Assembly: GCF_000426825.1 (NCBI RefSeq)
Contig: NZ_AUGC01000008.1
Span: forward strand, 1 to 64,000
DNA: 64,000 nucleotides
DNA from: Thermonema rossianum DSM 10300
GTDB lineage: Bacteria; Bacteroidota; Bacteroidia; Cytophagales; Thermonemataceae
Direction of reading: 5' to 3'
Shown: positions 8,074 through 16,699 of the stretch, in pieces
Layout: every line of letters starts with the position of its first letter
How positions within the stretch are numbered: the stretch's first letter is position 1
Position numbers and translations under genes: made by a program
The notes under the pieces: model-generated
Told to the model about the DNA's origin: nothing
What the model saw: only the letters and a program-made list of their open reading frames with translations
Databases searched by the model: none

Positions 8074-9147
8074 TTAAGCTGTTTGAAAGGTAGAAAAAAC
8101 TTCTGATAGCTGCTGAAAATGGGCGTCGGGAATAGCCGGAAAATTGGCAATACGGAAGCTGCCGGCTTTCCATGGTCCGTAGCCGTTGCCTATGTGTATG
8201 CCCTGTGCAAGTGCATGTTGTTTGAAGGCTTGTATTTGCTGCGGCGAGCCCTGTACGCCCAACACACTTACCGAACGGTTGTCTGCCCGTTGCACCAGCG
8301 GTTGCCATTGGGGGTGCTCTTCCAAAAAGCGGTACCACTCTTTAGCCCGTTGGCGCAGCCGCAGGTCAATTTCCACAATATGCGGAATGTACTCGAGCAC
8401 ACGCATCAGCAAGTATATATTCAGCACATTGGGGGTGTAGGTGGTTTGGTTGTTTTCCATTTTCTCAAGCAGGTAGGAGAGGCTGTTATAGCGCCCCCGC
8501 TCGCCAATTTGCCGCACGCGCTCGACCGCTTGGGGCGACAAACACATTACGCCCAGGCCGGCGGGCAGGCCAAAGCATTTTTGCACCGAGGCATACCATA
8601 TGTCTGCCTGCTGCCAGGGGAGCAACACGCCCCCCATCGAAGAGGTGGCATCGACCGAAATGAGCGCTTCGGGGAAAGTGCGGCGCACCTTTTCCAAAAA
8701 AGATGTGGGCAGGGCGGTTGTGTTCGATGTTTCGTTGTGGGTCAGCGCAATCAGTTCGCTTTCGGCAGGGATGGCATCCAGCAGGGTGCCCGGGTCTTGG
8801 TCAATGCCGAAAGACAAGCCCGTTGCTTGGGGGTGCAGATGCCGGGTGTAGGTAAAACAGCGCTCGCCAAAAGCGCCGCTGAACAGGTGGGTGCTGTGTG
8901 CTCGTATGAGCGACTGCGCGATGACTTCCCACGCTTCTGTAGCCGACGACAGAAACAACAGACGGTAGCCGGACGGCAGGTCAAGCTTTTGTTGCATCAG
9001 TTGCCGGCAACGAACCACTATGGCTTCGAAGTCTTTGCTGCGGTGAGGCAAGCTCAAAATGCCCTGCCTGTAGGCATCTTGTAGTGCCTCGTGCAGAAAA
9101 TCATAGACCTGTGCGGGTCCCGGGTTGAAAGTAATGGGGGGCGTCAT
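8074..9147 (-). CDS. Class V aminotransferase (SerC/AGT-like)
   Basis: A 357-residue fold-type I PLP enzyme. The PLP lysine is K190 (YASVQKCFGLPAG) and the ring-binding aspartate D166 (SVDATSSMGG). The N-terminal FNPGPA and the SLPHRSKDF stretch near 32-40 resemble phosphoserine aminotransferase, and the length agrees with SerC (about 355-360). Several SerC features are only loosely kept, so alanine-glyoxylate aminotransferase-type activity is an alternative. The neighbouring genes do not point to serine synthesis. Confidence 0.75.
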   Translation of the reverse strand: MTPPITFNPGPAQVYDFLHEALQDAYRQGILSLPHRSKDFEAIVVRCRQLMQQKLDLPSGYRLLFLSSATEAWEVIAQSLIRAHSTHLFSGAFGERCFTYTRHLHPQATGLSFGIDQDPGTLLDAIPAESELIALTHNETSNTTALPTSFLEKVRRTFPEALISVDATSSMGGVLLPWQQADIWYASVQKCFGLPAGLGVMCLSPQAVERVRQIGERGRYNSLSYLLEKMENNQTTYTPNVLNIYLLMRVLEYIPHIVEIDLRLRQRAKEWYRFLEEHPQWQPLVQRADNRSVSVLGVQGSPQQIQAFKQHALAQGIHIGNGYGPWKAGSFRIANFPAIPDAHFQQLSEVFSTFQTA

Positions 9148-9182
9148 AGGGAGTGCTGTTTCAATGTTTTTGGGGGCTTAAT

Positions 9183-9908
9183 CTAAAATTTTGCACGAAT
9201 GATGGTAATATCGTCCGTAGGAACACAGTGATATTCATCGGCCAGTTGGGCAAATTTACGCTGAAGCATGGTAGGCATGTAATCATAGGTGTTGTCTATG
9301 AACAAATAGTGAATGATGTCGAAGGCATCGCTTTCGAAGCCCAGTTGGGGCGATGAAATGGTTTCTATGCCATTGGTAGAAATGGTAATGTCTTGCGGTT
9401 TGTCTATCTTGAAGCGGTAGGTGTGGCGGTCATACCACTTGTCAAAGGAGAAGCGGGACAAGTGATAAGCCAGATAGTCCATCTCTGACTGCGCTTCTAT
9501 TTCAGTGATTTCGCCATCTATACACAGCACGCCATTGCCGGAAACCAGCAAAAAAGCTTCGTGGAGCTCTTCGCTGTAAAACATCAATACAAAAGTGGCC
9601 AGCAGTTCGTTTATTTCCAGTTGAAGCCGTTTTTGTATCGACTTCAGTTCCTTTACAAACTGTGTCATCACTTCGCGCACGTACTGCTCTGTTTGCCGGT
9701 GCTCTGCCTGGCCGAAGGGGATGGTTTTTACCACCTTTCGCAGCAGTTTGCCATAAAGGGCAGCACTGAACTGGCTGTCATAGCCCGAAGAGCAGCCGTC
9801 GATGACGGCGCCAAAATAAAAGGAGCGCCCCAGGGGGAGGTCCAACAAAAAGTCTTCGCAATAGTTGGGGTGTTCACTGCCTTTCTGTATGAACTTGTAT
9901 ATTTTCAT
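9183..9908 (-). CDS. PP2C-like serine/threonine phosphatase domain protein
   Basis: A 241-residue protein with the motif order of PP2C/SpoIIE phosphatases: NYCEDF (N15-F20), AVIDGCSSG (D37-G38), VSGNGVLCID (123-131), ISTNG (176-180) and TDDITII (231-237). The usual S/T-D-G motif reads T-N-G, so one expected metal ligand is Asn179 (codon aat). Activity may therefore be reduced or altered. No transmembrane or sensory domain. Its ATG overlaps the stop of the EEP gene by 4 bases, implying translational coupling at the distal end of the mre-rod operon. Confidence 0.7.
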   Translation of the reverse strand: MKIYKFIQKGSEHPNYCEDFLLDLPLGRSFYFGAVIDGCSSGYDSQFSAALYGKLLRKVVKTIPFGQAEHRQTEQYVREVMTQFVKELKSIQKRLQLEINELLATFVLMFYSEELHEAFLLVSGNGVLCIDGEITEIEAQSEMDYLAYHLSRFSFDKWYDRHTYRFKIDKPQDITISTNGIETISSPQLGFESDAFDIIHYLFIDNTYDYMPTMLQRKFAQLADEYHCVPTDDITIIRAKF

Positions 9909-10984
9909 GGAGTCGTTTGCACTTGTTCAAGAATAATGTACACGGGGAAATGGTCGCTGTATCCGCCCAAATACTTATCGCCAGCATAGGTGCGTAGCGG
10001 GTAGCCCTGATATTCCCCGGTTTTTTCACGCATATAATCAGGGTTGAAGATGCGGGCGCTGCCTATCTTGTAATGCAGACGGTTGCCCGGGTTCACCAAG
10101 GGGGGCGACAATATGATTTGGTCGAGCATTTGCCAGTTGCCCCGGTAGCAATAGCTGCCTTCTTGCAGGTAATCGAGCACGCCCATGGCGTTGTAGAGCT
10201 CATCGCTTGCCAGGTCGAAAGAGTGGGGGCGTGCCTTCAGTCCGTCCCATATGCTGGCGTCGGTGGGCTCATCGTTGAAGTCGCCCATCACTACTATGTT
10301 GGCATCGGGGTCACCGGCACGAATCGCCTCTATGATTAAGCGCACGGTGCGGGCGGCTTCCATGCGTTTGGGGGCACTTGCTTCCAAACCACCACTGCGG
10401 GATGGAAAATGACACACCAAAACATGCAGAGTGTCTTTTCCGCCCAATATGCCGGAAACCAGCAGTATGTCGCGTGTCTTGTCGCCGGCTATATTGACCG
10501 GATAAGCCTTGGTGACCAAGGGCTTGAAAGCATAGCGCTTGTATAAGAGTGCCACGTCGATGCCCCGCTCATCGGGCGAGTCATAATGGGCGATGCCATA
10601 GTCTTTGAACCGCAGGTAGTCGGTGTTTACCAGGTCTTCGAGCACCTGTTTGTTTTCTATCTCACAAAGCCCCAGTATGTCGGGAGCATAGCTTTCTATA
10701 CGGGAAATAATGGTCGATATATTTTTCAGTTTGGTTTGATAACGCTCTTTTGTCCACTGCAAGCGTCCGCCGGGAGTGAAGTCATCGTCTTGGGTGGCGG
10801 GGTCGTTATAAATGTCAAACAGGTTCTCTACATTGTAAAAAGCCAGTACGTACTGCTTCCCCGCAGCTGCTTTTCCTTTGCCAAAAGGCAGTTGTTGGGC
10901 AATGCTTGTATTTGCAAAAAAGAAGAATGACAAAAGCCAATGAGTGAAAATAAAACAGAGCGATGCTTGTATGCGTCGTTTCAT
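9905..10984 (-). CDS. Exported endonuclease/exonuclease/phosphatase family protein
   Basis: A 359-residue protein with an N-terminal signal peptide (hydrophobic residues 9-26, cleavage near Ala-Gln 29-30). It has the EEP fold motifs in order: FYNVENLFD, GLCEIENKQV, GIDVALLYK, VMGDFNDEPTD and the terminal GYSDHFPVY catalytic Asp-His. Family members cut nucleic acids or phosphodiesters, or dephosphorylate inositol phosphates and lipids. The signal peptide places this one in the periplasm or outside. It overlaps rodA by 4 bases at its start and the PP2C-like gene by 4 bases at its end. Confidence 0.85.
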   Translation of the reverse strand: MKRRIQASLCFIFTHWLLSFFFFANTSIAQQLPFGKGKAAAGKQYVLAFYNVENLFDIYNDPATQDDDFTPGGRLQWTKERYQTKLKNISTIISRIESYAPDILGLCEIENKQVLEDLVNTDYLRFKDYGIAHYDSPDERGIDVALLYKRYAFKPLVTKAYPVNIAGDKTRDILLVSGILGGKDTLHVLVCHFPSRSGGLEASAPKRMEAARTVRLIIEAIRAGDPDANIVVMGDFNDEPTDASIWDGLKARPHSFDLASDELYNAMGVLDYLQEGSYCYRGNWQMLDQIILSPPLVNPGNRLHYKIGSARIFNPDYMREKTGEYQGYPLRTYAGDKYLGGYSDHFPVYIILEQVQTTP

Positions 10985-12273
10985 GTCCAGAAGATTTGAT
11001 TTCTATGAGCGTCTAATTTAAGCAAGATAAACAATAACGTACTAAAAGCCCACAAGGAAGAGCCACCATAAGAAATAAATGGCAGGGGAATGCCTACTAC
11101 CGGGAATAAGCCCATGGTCATGGCGAGGTTGAGGGTAAAGTGCATAAACAGAATAGAAGCCACACAATAGCCATAGATGCGGGCAAAACGCAGCTTTTGG
11201 CGTTCGGCTATGTACACGATGCGCGACATGAGTGCCACAAAAAGGGTGATGAGGGTCATGCTGCCCAGCCATCCAAACTCTTCGCCAATGGTACAAAATA
11301 TGAAGTCGGTTTGTTGTTCCGGCACGAAGTTGAACTTGGTTTGGGTACCTTGCAGGTAGCCTTTGCCGGCAAAACCCCCGGAGCCAATGGCTATTTTCGA
11401 CTGCTGCAGGTTGTAACGTGAGCGCCGCGCCTCTTTGTCAATGTTTTCGTCAATCAATACCAAAATACGTTCTTTTTGGTGCGGCTTCAATATCTTATCT
11501 GACTGAAAGATGGTGTCAACACTGGCGGCAAAGCCCATAAGAATGAGCGTGGGAATGCCAACCACCAAAAGCAGCTTAAAAGAAAAGCCTTTGTTGAGGT
11601 AGCTCAACAGGGCGATGAGTAGTGCGGCTAAAACCAAAAAAGCAAACAAAAGGTAACTGATGGGCTGTATGACCAGTGCCAATACAAAAGTGAGCCCAAA
11701 CAAAGCGGGAATAATGAGAAAGAGCGGCGAAAGCCCCTCGCGAAACATAACCAACACAAAGGCAGCAAAGACGAGTGTGGAGCCGGCATCCGGCTGTAAC
11801 AAGATGAGCAGCGCCGGCAATCCTATGATGCCGAAGGCAATCAACAGGTCGCGCCAGCGGTTAAGCCTCACCTCTTTGTTGCTCAGATATTTGGCTAAAG
11901 CCAAGGAGGTGAACACTTTCGCAAACTCAGCCGGCTGCAGGCGAATGCCCCCGAAGTCGAACCATGCCCTTGCCCCGCCAATTTTGACACCAAAGACCAA
12001 TACCAGTGCCAGCAGCAGCACCCCCACGCCATAGGCTATGTAGCCCAAAGACTCGAACAAACGATAATCCATAAAGAAAATAACCGTGATAATGAGCAAA
12101 GTGCCCCCAATCCATAGCAGCTGCTTGCCGGCTGCATGCGTGAGTGAGTAAATAGGTTTGGGGTCCTGTGGGGCATATACCGCCGAGTAGATACTCAACA
12201 AGCCTATGAGTACCAAGGCCGCATATAAAAATACGGTGAGCCAGTCAATATATCGCAGCGTTTGGTTTCTCAC
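10981..12273 (-). CDS. rodA: Rod-shape SEDS glycosyltransferase RodA
   Basis: A 430-residue polytopic SEDS-family protein with about ten hydrophobic segments. The conserved LLQPDAGSTLVF carries the essential Asp of the family, and the C-terminal GIPLPFISYGGSS is a family signature. RodA polymerises lipid II during cell elongation together with the class B PBP encoded 2 bases upstream. Assignment as RodA rather than FtsW rests on the mreBCD-mrdA context. A linker of about 75 residues between membrane segments (SVDTIFQSDKILKPHQKERI region) is normal for Bacteroidota. Confidence 0.95.
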   Translation of the reverse strand: MRNQTLRYIDWLTVFLYAALVLIGLLSIYSAVYAPQDPKPIYSLTHAAGKQLLWIGGTLLIITVIFFMDYRLFESLGYIAYGVGVLLLALVLVFGVKIGGARAWFDFGGIRLQPAEFAKVFTSLALAKYLSNKEVRLNRWRDLLIAFGIIGLPALLILLQPDAGSTLVFAAFVLVMFREGLSPLFLIIPALFGLTFVLALVIQPISYLLFAFLVLAALLIALLSYLNKGFSFKLLLVVGIPTLILMGFAASVDTIFQSDKILKPHQKERILVLIDENIDKEARRSRYNLQQSKIAIGSGGFAGKGYLQGTQTKFNFVPEQQTDFIFCTIGEEFGWLGSMTLITLFVALMSRIVYIAERQKLRFARIYGYCVASILFMHFTLNLAMTMGLFPVVGIPLPFISYGGSSLWAFSTLLFILLKLDAHRNQIFWT

Positions 12274-12275
12274 GG

Positions 12276-14096
12276 TTATGGATGCTTTTTGGGTGAAAAG
12301 GTTTTTTGAATCGTTGTTTTTTCCAGCTCTTTACGGCTTACTTCGCCGGTCAGATATTTTTCTATCATCAAGCTGGCGATGGTTGCCGCCCATACGCCAC
12401 CGAAACCTGCATTTTCTACATACACTGCAATGGCTATTTGGGGCTTTTCCTTGGGGGCAAAGGCTATGAAGGTGGCGTGGTCTTCGCCGTGGGGGTTTTG
12501 CACGGTGCCTGTCTTGCCGCAAATGACTATGTGCTGCTTGTCCGGGGGCAAGTGCGCCTGCCATGATACGGTCCCTGCTTTGAATGCCATTTCCATGCCC
12601 TCGATAATGGGGGTAAAGTAAGACGTATCGACGGGAACGGTTTGTTTTTGCCTGTAGGCAGGCAAGGGGCCGCCCAGCTCGCGCACTTCTTTTATTAGAT
12701 GCGGCGGGTAGTAGTAGCCCCGGTTGGCAATAATGGCGGCCAAGTTGGCCATTTGGAGCGGGGTAACGCCTATTTCGCCTTGCCCTATACTCAAAGAATA
12801 AATGTTGGAGAAGCCCCAGCGCCCTTCGCCATACATGCGGTTGAAGTAGCCTATATCAGGGATGTAGCCTTTGCCTTCGTTGGCAATGTCTATGCCCAGA
12901 CGCCTGCCAAAGCCGAAGCGTTCCACGTATTGCCGCCATTGATTGTAGTTTTTAACAATGGTTTCAAAGTCATCGCCGCCTTGAAGTATCACGCGGCGGA
13001 AAGCCAAGTAGTAAAAGGGGTTGCAGGAGTGGCGAATAGAGCTCACTACATTGGTGGGCGAGGGGTGCCCGTGGCAGCCCACCAAGCTTTGGTTGCAAGG
13101 CAGGTAATCGTAAAGGTGCAAGGCACCGGTTTGAAGCCCTATGAGTGCCTGCACGGTTTTAAAAGTGGAGCCCGGCGGATAGCGTGACTGTATGGCCCGG
13201 TTGTAGAGGGGTTTGCGCGGGTCGCGCAGCAGCTCGGCGAAGTGGGTCGACAGCTTGGGACCACTGAGCAGATTAGGGTCGTAAGAAGGGGCTGAAATCA
13301 AAGCCAGCACTTCGCCCGTGGCCGGTTCAATAGCCACAATGGCGCCCGTTTTGTTGCTCATAAGCAACTCGCCATAGGCTTGCAAATCCAAGTCTATGGA
13401 AGCTACCAGCTCGCTGCCGGCACGAGGGGCCTTGTCCAATGCCCCTTCTTTATAAGAGCCGACAATTTGGTTGAAGTTGTTTTTTACTACATAGCGTATG
13501 CCTTTCTCGCCTCGTAAGTACGGCTCATAAAAAGCCTCTATGCCGCTTTTGCCCACGTAGTCCCCTTGTTGATAGTAACCGGCGGTGTCTTTTTCCAGCT
13601 CCCGCGGGCTGATTTCGGCAATATACCCCAACGCATTGGCAAGGCTTTGATGAGGGTACACACGCACCGAGCGCGCCTGCACATATATTCCTTTGTATTC
13701 GGATAAAAGCTCTTGCAGGCGTGCATATTCCCGGCGGCTCAGCTGAGGAATGATTACGCCCCCTTTGCGTGGGTTGGGTATTTTGCGAATACGCTTGATC
13801 AACTCCGCCTTCGATAAGCCGGTAAGCCGGCAAAAAGAGGCGGTATCCACCCCCTTGAAGTCATAAGGAATCAGCATGAGGTCATAGACCGGCTCGTTGT
13901 ACACAATCAGCTTGCCGTTGCGGTCGTAGATGAGTCCCCGGTGGGGCTGTTCAATCAAACGTTCCACCACATTGCGGTTGGCCGCTTCTTTGTAAGAATC
14001 ATCGACCAGTTGCAGAAAAAAAAGCCGCACGGCAAACACCAAGCCTGTCAAAACAAAAAGCGTATAAAACAAATATTTCCGTCCCTCTAATTGCAT
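12276..14096 (-). CDS. mrdA: Penicillin-binding protein 2 (elongation transpeptidase)
   Basis: A 606-residue class B PBP. There is one N-terminal membrane anchor (residues 9-29), a PBP dimerisation/pedestal region, then the transpeptidase with S310-T-F-K313, S357-C-N359 and K528-T-G530 motifs. It cross-links peptidoglycan in the periplasm as partner of RodA. It lies 3 bases after mreD and 2 bases before rodA, the conserved elongasome order. Confidence 0.95.
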   Translation of the reverse strand: MQLEGRKYLFYTLFVLTGLVFAVRLFFLQLVDDSYKEAANRNVVERLIEQPHRGLIYDRNGKLIVYNEPVYDLMLIPYDFKGVDTASFCRLTGLSKAELIKRIRKIPNPRKGGVIIPQLSRREYARLQELLSEYKGIYVQARSVRVYPHQSLANALGYIAEISPRELEKDTAGYYQQGDYVGKSGIEAFYEPYLRGEKGIRYVVKNNFNQIVGSYKEGALDKAPRAGSELVASIDLDLQAYGELLMSNKTGAIVAIEPATGEVLALISAPSYDPNLLSGPKLSTHFAELLRDPRKPLYNRAIQSRYPPGSTFKTVQALIGLQTGALHLYDYLPCNQSLVGCHGHPSPTNVVSSIRHSCNPFYYLAFRRVILQGGDDFETIVKNYNQWRQYVERFGFGRRLGIDIANEGKGYIPDIGYFNRMYGEGRWGFSNIYSLSIGQGEIGVTPLQMANLAAIIANRGYYYPPHLIKEVRELGGPLPAYRQKQTVPVDTSYFTPIIEGMEMAFKAGTVSWQAHLPPDKQHIVICGKTGTVQNPHGEDHATFIAFAPKEKPQIAIAVYVENAGFGGVWAATIASLMIEKYLTGEVSRKELEKTTIQKTFSPKKHP

Positions 14097-14099
14097 ATG

Positions 14100-14618
14100 T
14101 CAGCCTGTTTTAGAAGCAGCCATGCGCCCGAATAAGTAAACAACCGTTGCGGTAAAGAAAGTGCTTGCCGCAGCACGCAACAGAATGAACCACCACGACA
14201 ACTCACTGCCTGCCCCTTCCAGCATAAACAACACCAGATGATGGATAAACAGCAGCAGAAGAGCATATGCCAAGAGTGGGAGCGTGCCGGTAAGTTGCGG
14301 ACTCAGGCGTTCGATACTTTCCGTTTCATTACCGCTACTCGATGCCAGCAGCCGGAGCGCCTGCGGTTGAATAAATGCCAGCAGGGTGGTGGCTGCTGTG
14401 TGAATGCCATTGGTTTCATAGTGCCAGTCCATGAGTACACCCATCAAAAAACCGGTCAATAGGGTATCGATTGGGCGGCGGTGCCCCAACAATATCCAAT
14501 AGCCGGCATAAGCAAAACAGGCGGCCTGTTCGAACAACAGCAGGCGGCTGCCTATGAACCATTGAAAAAAAAGGAAGCCTGTAAACAGCAGTATATCTTT
14601 GATGGTATTGTTTCCCAT
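14100..14618 (-). CDS. mreD: Rod shape-determining protein MreD
   Basis: A 172-residue hydrophobic protein with about five membrane segments, weakly conserved as usual for MreD. The assignment rests on size, topology and its place between mreC (6-base gap) and mrdA (3-base gap). It would be part of the inner-membrane MreBCD complex. Confidence 0.85.
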   Translation of the reverse strand: MGNNTIKDILLFTGFLFFQWFIGSRLLLFEQAACFAYAGYWILLGHRRPIDTLLTGFLMGVLMDWHYETNGIHTAATTLLAFIQPQALRLLASSSGNETESIERLSPQLTGTLPLLAYALLLLFIHHLVLFMLEGAGSELSWWFILLRAAASTFFTATVVYLFGRMAASKTG

Positions 14619-14624
14619 AAATGC

Positions 14625-15461
14625 CTAAAAGTTGATACCTTCGGTGAGGCTGTCTATTTCTTCTTTGTCTGTTTCTTTGAGTACATACACATAGCGCAAC
14701 TGCCGGAAATCGGTGCTTAGCTTCACTATCACATCGCGGTAGGTGCTGCCCGGAATGTCCTTCACTTCCGTGACGATGCCTATCAAGAGACCTTCCGGAA
14801 AAAGGCGGCTAAAGTTGGACGTGAACACGCTGTCGCCCCGGACCACCTTCACCGGCTTGGGCACGTCTTTGAGAGCGGCATAGCGTGCATTTTTACCATC
14901 CCAGCGCACATAGCTTTCATGCCCCAAACGAGGCAGATAGGCAGAAACACCAAAGTTGGTACTCAAGAGGGAAAGTACCACCGAATAATGAGGGCTGCAT
15001 TTTACCACTTTCCCTGCCACGCCCTGCGGGCCGATAACGCCCATGCCCGGTGCAATGCCGGCTTGGCTGCCCTTGTTTATAAGAAAATAGTTGTTGCTTA
15101 AATGGGTTTGATTGCCTACTACTTGGGCATCGACCAGCTCGTAACGATCGCGCAACAAACTATCGGCAGGGGTGTGACGGAGGGCTTTTAGGTGGTTGAG
15201 TTGGGCATAGGCATGCCATAAGTCTTGACGCAGCCGGCTGTTCTCCTGCAGAAGTACTTGGTGGTCTTCCCGTAAATGAAAGTAGGCATACACACCGGCG
15301 ACCTGTGTTTGCACAAAGCCGCTGAATTCACGCGCCCACTGTCTCAATACATAAGAATGATAGCTATTGCCTTGACTCATCCAGACAATAGCTATCGCTT
15401 CTAAAAGTATGAACAATAAAAAGACACGAATACGATACAAAAAAGCAAACAATGCTTGCAT
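14625..15461 (-). CDS. mreC: Rod shape-determining protein MreC
   Basis: A 278-residue protein with one N-terminal membrane segment (about residues 10-30), a coiled coil around 68-95 (HLREDHQVLLQENSRLRQDL) and a periplasmic beta-rich domain containing the family GPQGVAGKV motif near residue 154. It scaffolds PBP2/RodA. It lies 46 bases after mreB. Confidence 0.92.
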   Translation of the reverse strand: MQALFAFLYRIRVFLLFILLEAIAIVWMSQGNSYHSYVLRQWAREFSGFVQTQVAGVYAYFHLREDHQVLLQENSRLRQDLWHAYAQLNHLKALRHTPADSLLRDRYELVDAQVVGNQTHLSNNYFLINKGSQAGIAPGMGVIGPQGVAGKVVKCSPHYSVVLSLLSTNFGVSAYLPRLGHESYVRWDGKNARYAALKDVPKPVKVVRGDSVFTSNFSRLFPEGLLIGIVTEVKDIPGSTYRDVIVKLSTDFRQLRYVYVLKETDKEEIDSLTEGINF

Positions 15462-15507
15462 AGCAACACAAGAGCTTGATGAGGGGCAGAGGGCCCCCCG
15501 CTGTTAT

Positions 15508-16536
15508 TTAAGAGGTCATCAATACAGGACGGTAGTGCTCAAGATTCTTAAGCGCAATGCCGGTGCCGCGCACCACGGCACGTAAGGGGTCTTCTGCCAC
15601 ATGAATCGGCAGCTTGGTTTTCATGTGCAGGCGCTTATCAAGGCCACGCAACAGCGCCCCGCCACCGGTCAAATGAATACCGTTTTTATAAATATCGGAA
15701 GACAACTCCGGCGGCGACATTTCCAGCGCCTTCAGCACGGCATCTTCGATTTTGATAATGGATTTATCCAGGCAGAAAGCAATTTCCGAATAACTCACTT
15801 TGATGACTTTCGGAATGCCGGTCATCAGGTCACGCCCACGCACTTCATAGTCATCGGGTGGGTTGTCCAGTTCAGCCAAGGCCGAACCTACCTCTATTTT
15901 GATTTGCTCGGCGGTGCGCTCACCAATGAGCAGGTTGTGTTGGCGGCGCATGTAGTCCAGAATGTCGCGGGTGAATACGTCGCCTGCCGTACGTATGGAC
16001 TGCTCGCACACAATGCCGGACAAGGCAATGACTGCAATTTCGGTGGTTCCGCCGCCTATATCCACAATCATGGAGCCTTCGGGCTGCTCTATGTCAATGC
16101 CAATGCCAATGGCGGCGGCAATGGGCTCATGAATCATATAAACCTCTTTGGCACCGGCATGCTCGCAGGAGTCCTTTACTGCACGCTTTTCTACTTCCGT
16201 TACACCGGAGGGAATGCAAACCACCATGCGATAAGAAGGCTGAAACAAACGCCGCCCCGTGTCTATCATCTTAATCATGCCGCGAATCATCAGCTCGGCA
16301 GCCGTAAAGTCGGCAATCACGCCGTCTTTTAGGGGGCGTATGGTCTTGATGTTGCTGTGTGCCTTTTCGTGCATCTGCATGGCTGTGCGTCCTACAGCCA
16401 GCACTTTATTGGTAGGGCGGTCGATGGCAATGATAGAAGGCTCATCTACAACAATTTTGTCTTTGTAAATAATCAGGGTGTTGGCGGTGCCCAGGTCAAT
16501 GGCGATATCGGCAATAAACAGGTCTCTTAATCCCAT
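15508..16536 (-). CDS. mreB: Actin-like cell shape protein MreB
   Basis: A 342-residue actin fold protein. The phosphate-1 motif is IAIDLGTANT at the N-terminus, phosphate-2 is MIVDIGGGTTEIAVIAL, and the adenosine motif is HLTGGGALLRGLD. It forms membrane-bound filaments that organise the elongasome. Start set at MGLRDLFIADIA; an in-frame extension of 19 codons upstream is unlike MreB. First gene of the minus-strand run that continues to 4876. Confidence 0.97.
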   Translation of the reverse strand: MGLRDLFIADIAIDLGTANTLIIYKDKIVVDEPSIIAIDRPTNKVLAVGRTAMQMHEKAHSNIKTIRPLKDGVIADFTAAELMIRGMIKMIDTGRRLFQPSYRMVVCIPSGVTEVEKRAVKDSCEHAGAKEVYMIHEPIAAAIGIGIDIEQPEGSMIVDIGGGTTEIAVIALSGIVCEQSIRTAGDVFTRDILDYMRRQHNLLIGERTAEQIKIEVGSALAELDNPPDDYEVRGRDLMTGIPKVIKVSYSEIAFCLDKSIIKIEDAVLKALEMSPPELSSDIYKNGIHLTGGGALLRGLDKRLHMKTKLPIHVAEDPLRAVVRGTGIALKNLEHYRPVLMTS

Positions 16537-16560
16537 AGTTAAATGCGTGATTTTAGGCGT

Positions 16561-16568
16561 CAAAGATA
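16561..16568 (-). promoter_or_regulatory. Putative -7 box of mreB
   Basis: Minus strand TATCTTTG fits TAnnTTTG, 25 bases upstream of the mreB ATG. A small hairpin (gcacttt / aaagtgc, 16590-16609) lies just upstream. No good -33 box is visible. Confidence 0.4.
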
Positions 16569-16632
16569 TAAAAAAAAGCAATGGTAATAGCACTTTTACG
16601 AGAAAGTGCCAAAAAAGTAGGGCTAAATTTAG

Positions 16633-16664
16633 TAAAAAAATAAGAGTGCCGCAGAGGGCACTCT
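16633..16664 (-). terminator. Terminator downstream of purH
   Basis: An 8-bp stem agagtgcc/ggcactct (16643-16650 and 16657-16664) followed on the minus strand by a T-rich tract (16633-16641). A second hairpin (aaaagcg/cgctttt, 16678-16700) with its own minus-strand T run lies between it and the purH stop, so termination may be tandem. It separates purH from mreB. Confidence 0.8.
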
Positions 16665-16699
16665 CACTTTGGCGAAAAAAAGCGCCTCGCGGCCGCTTT

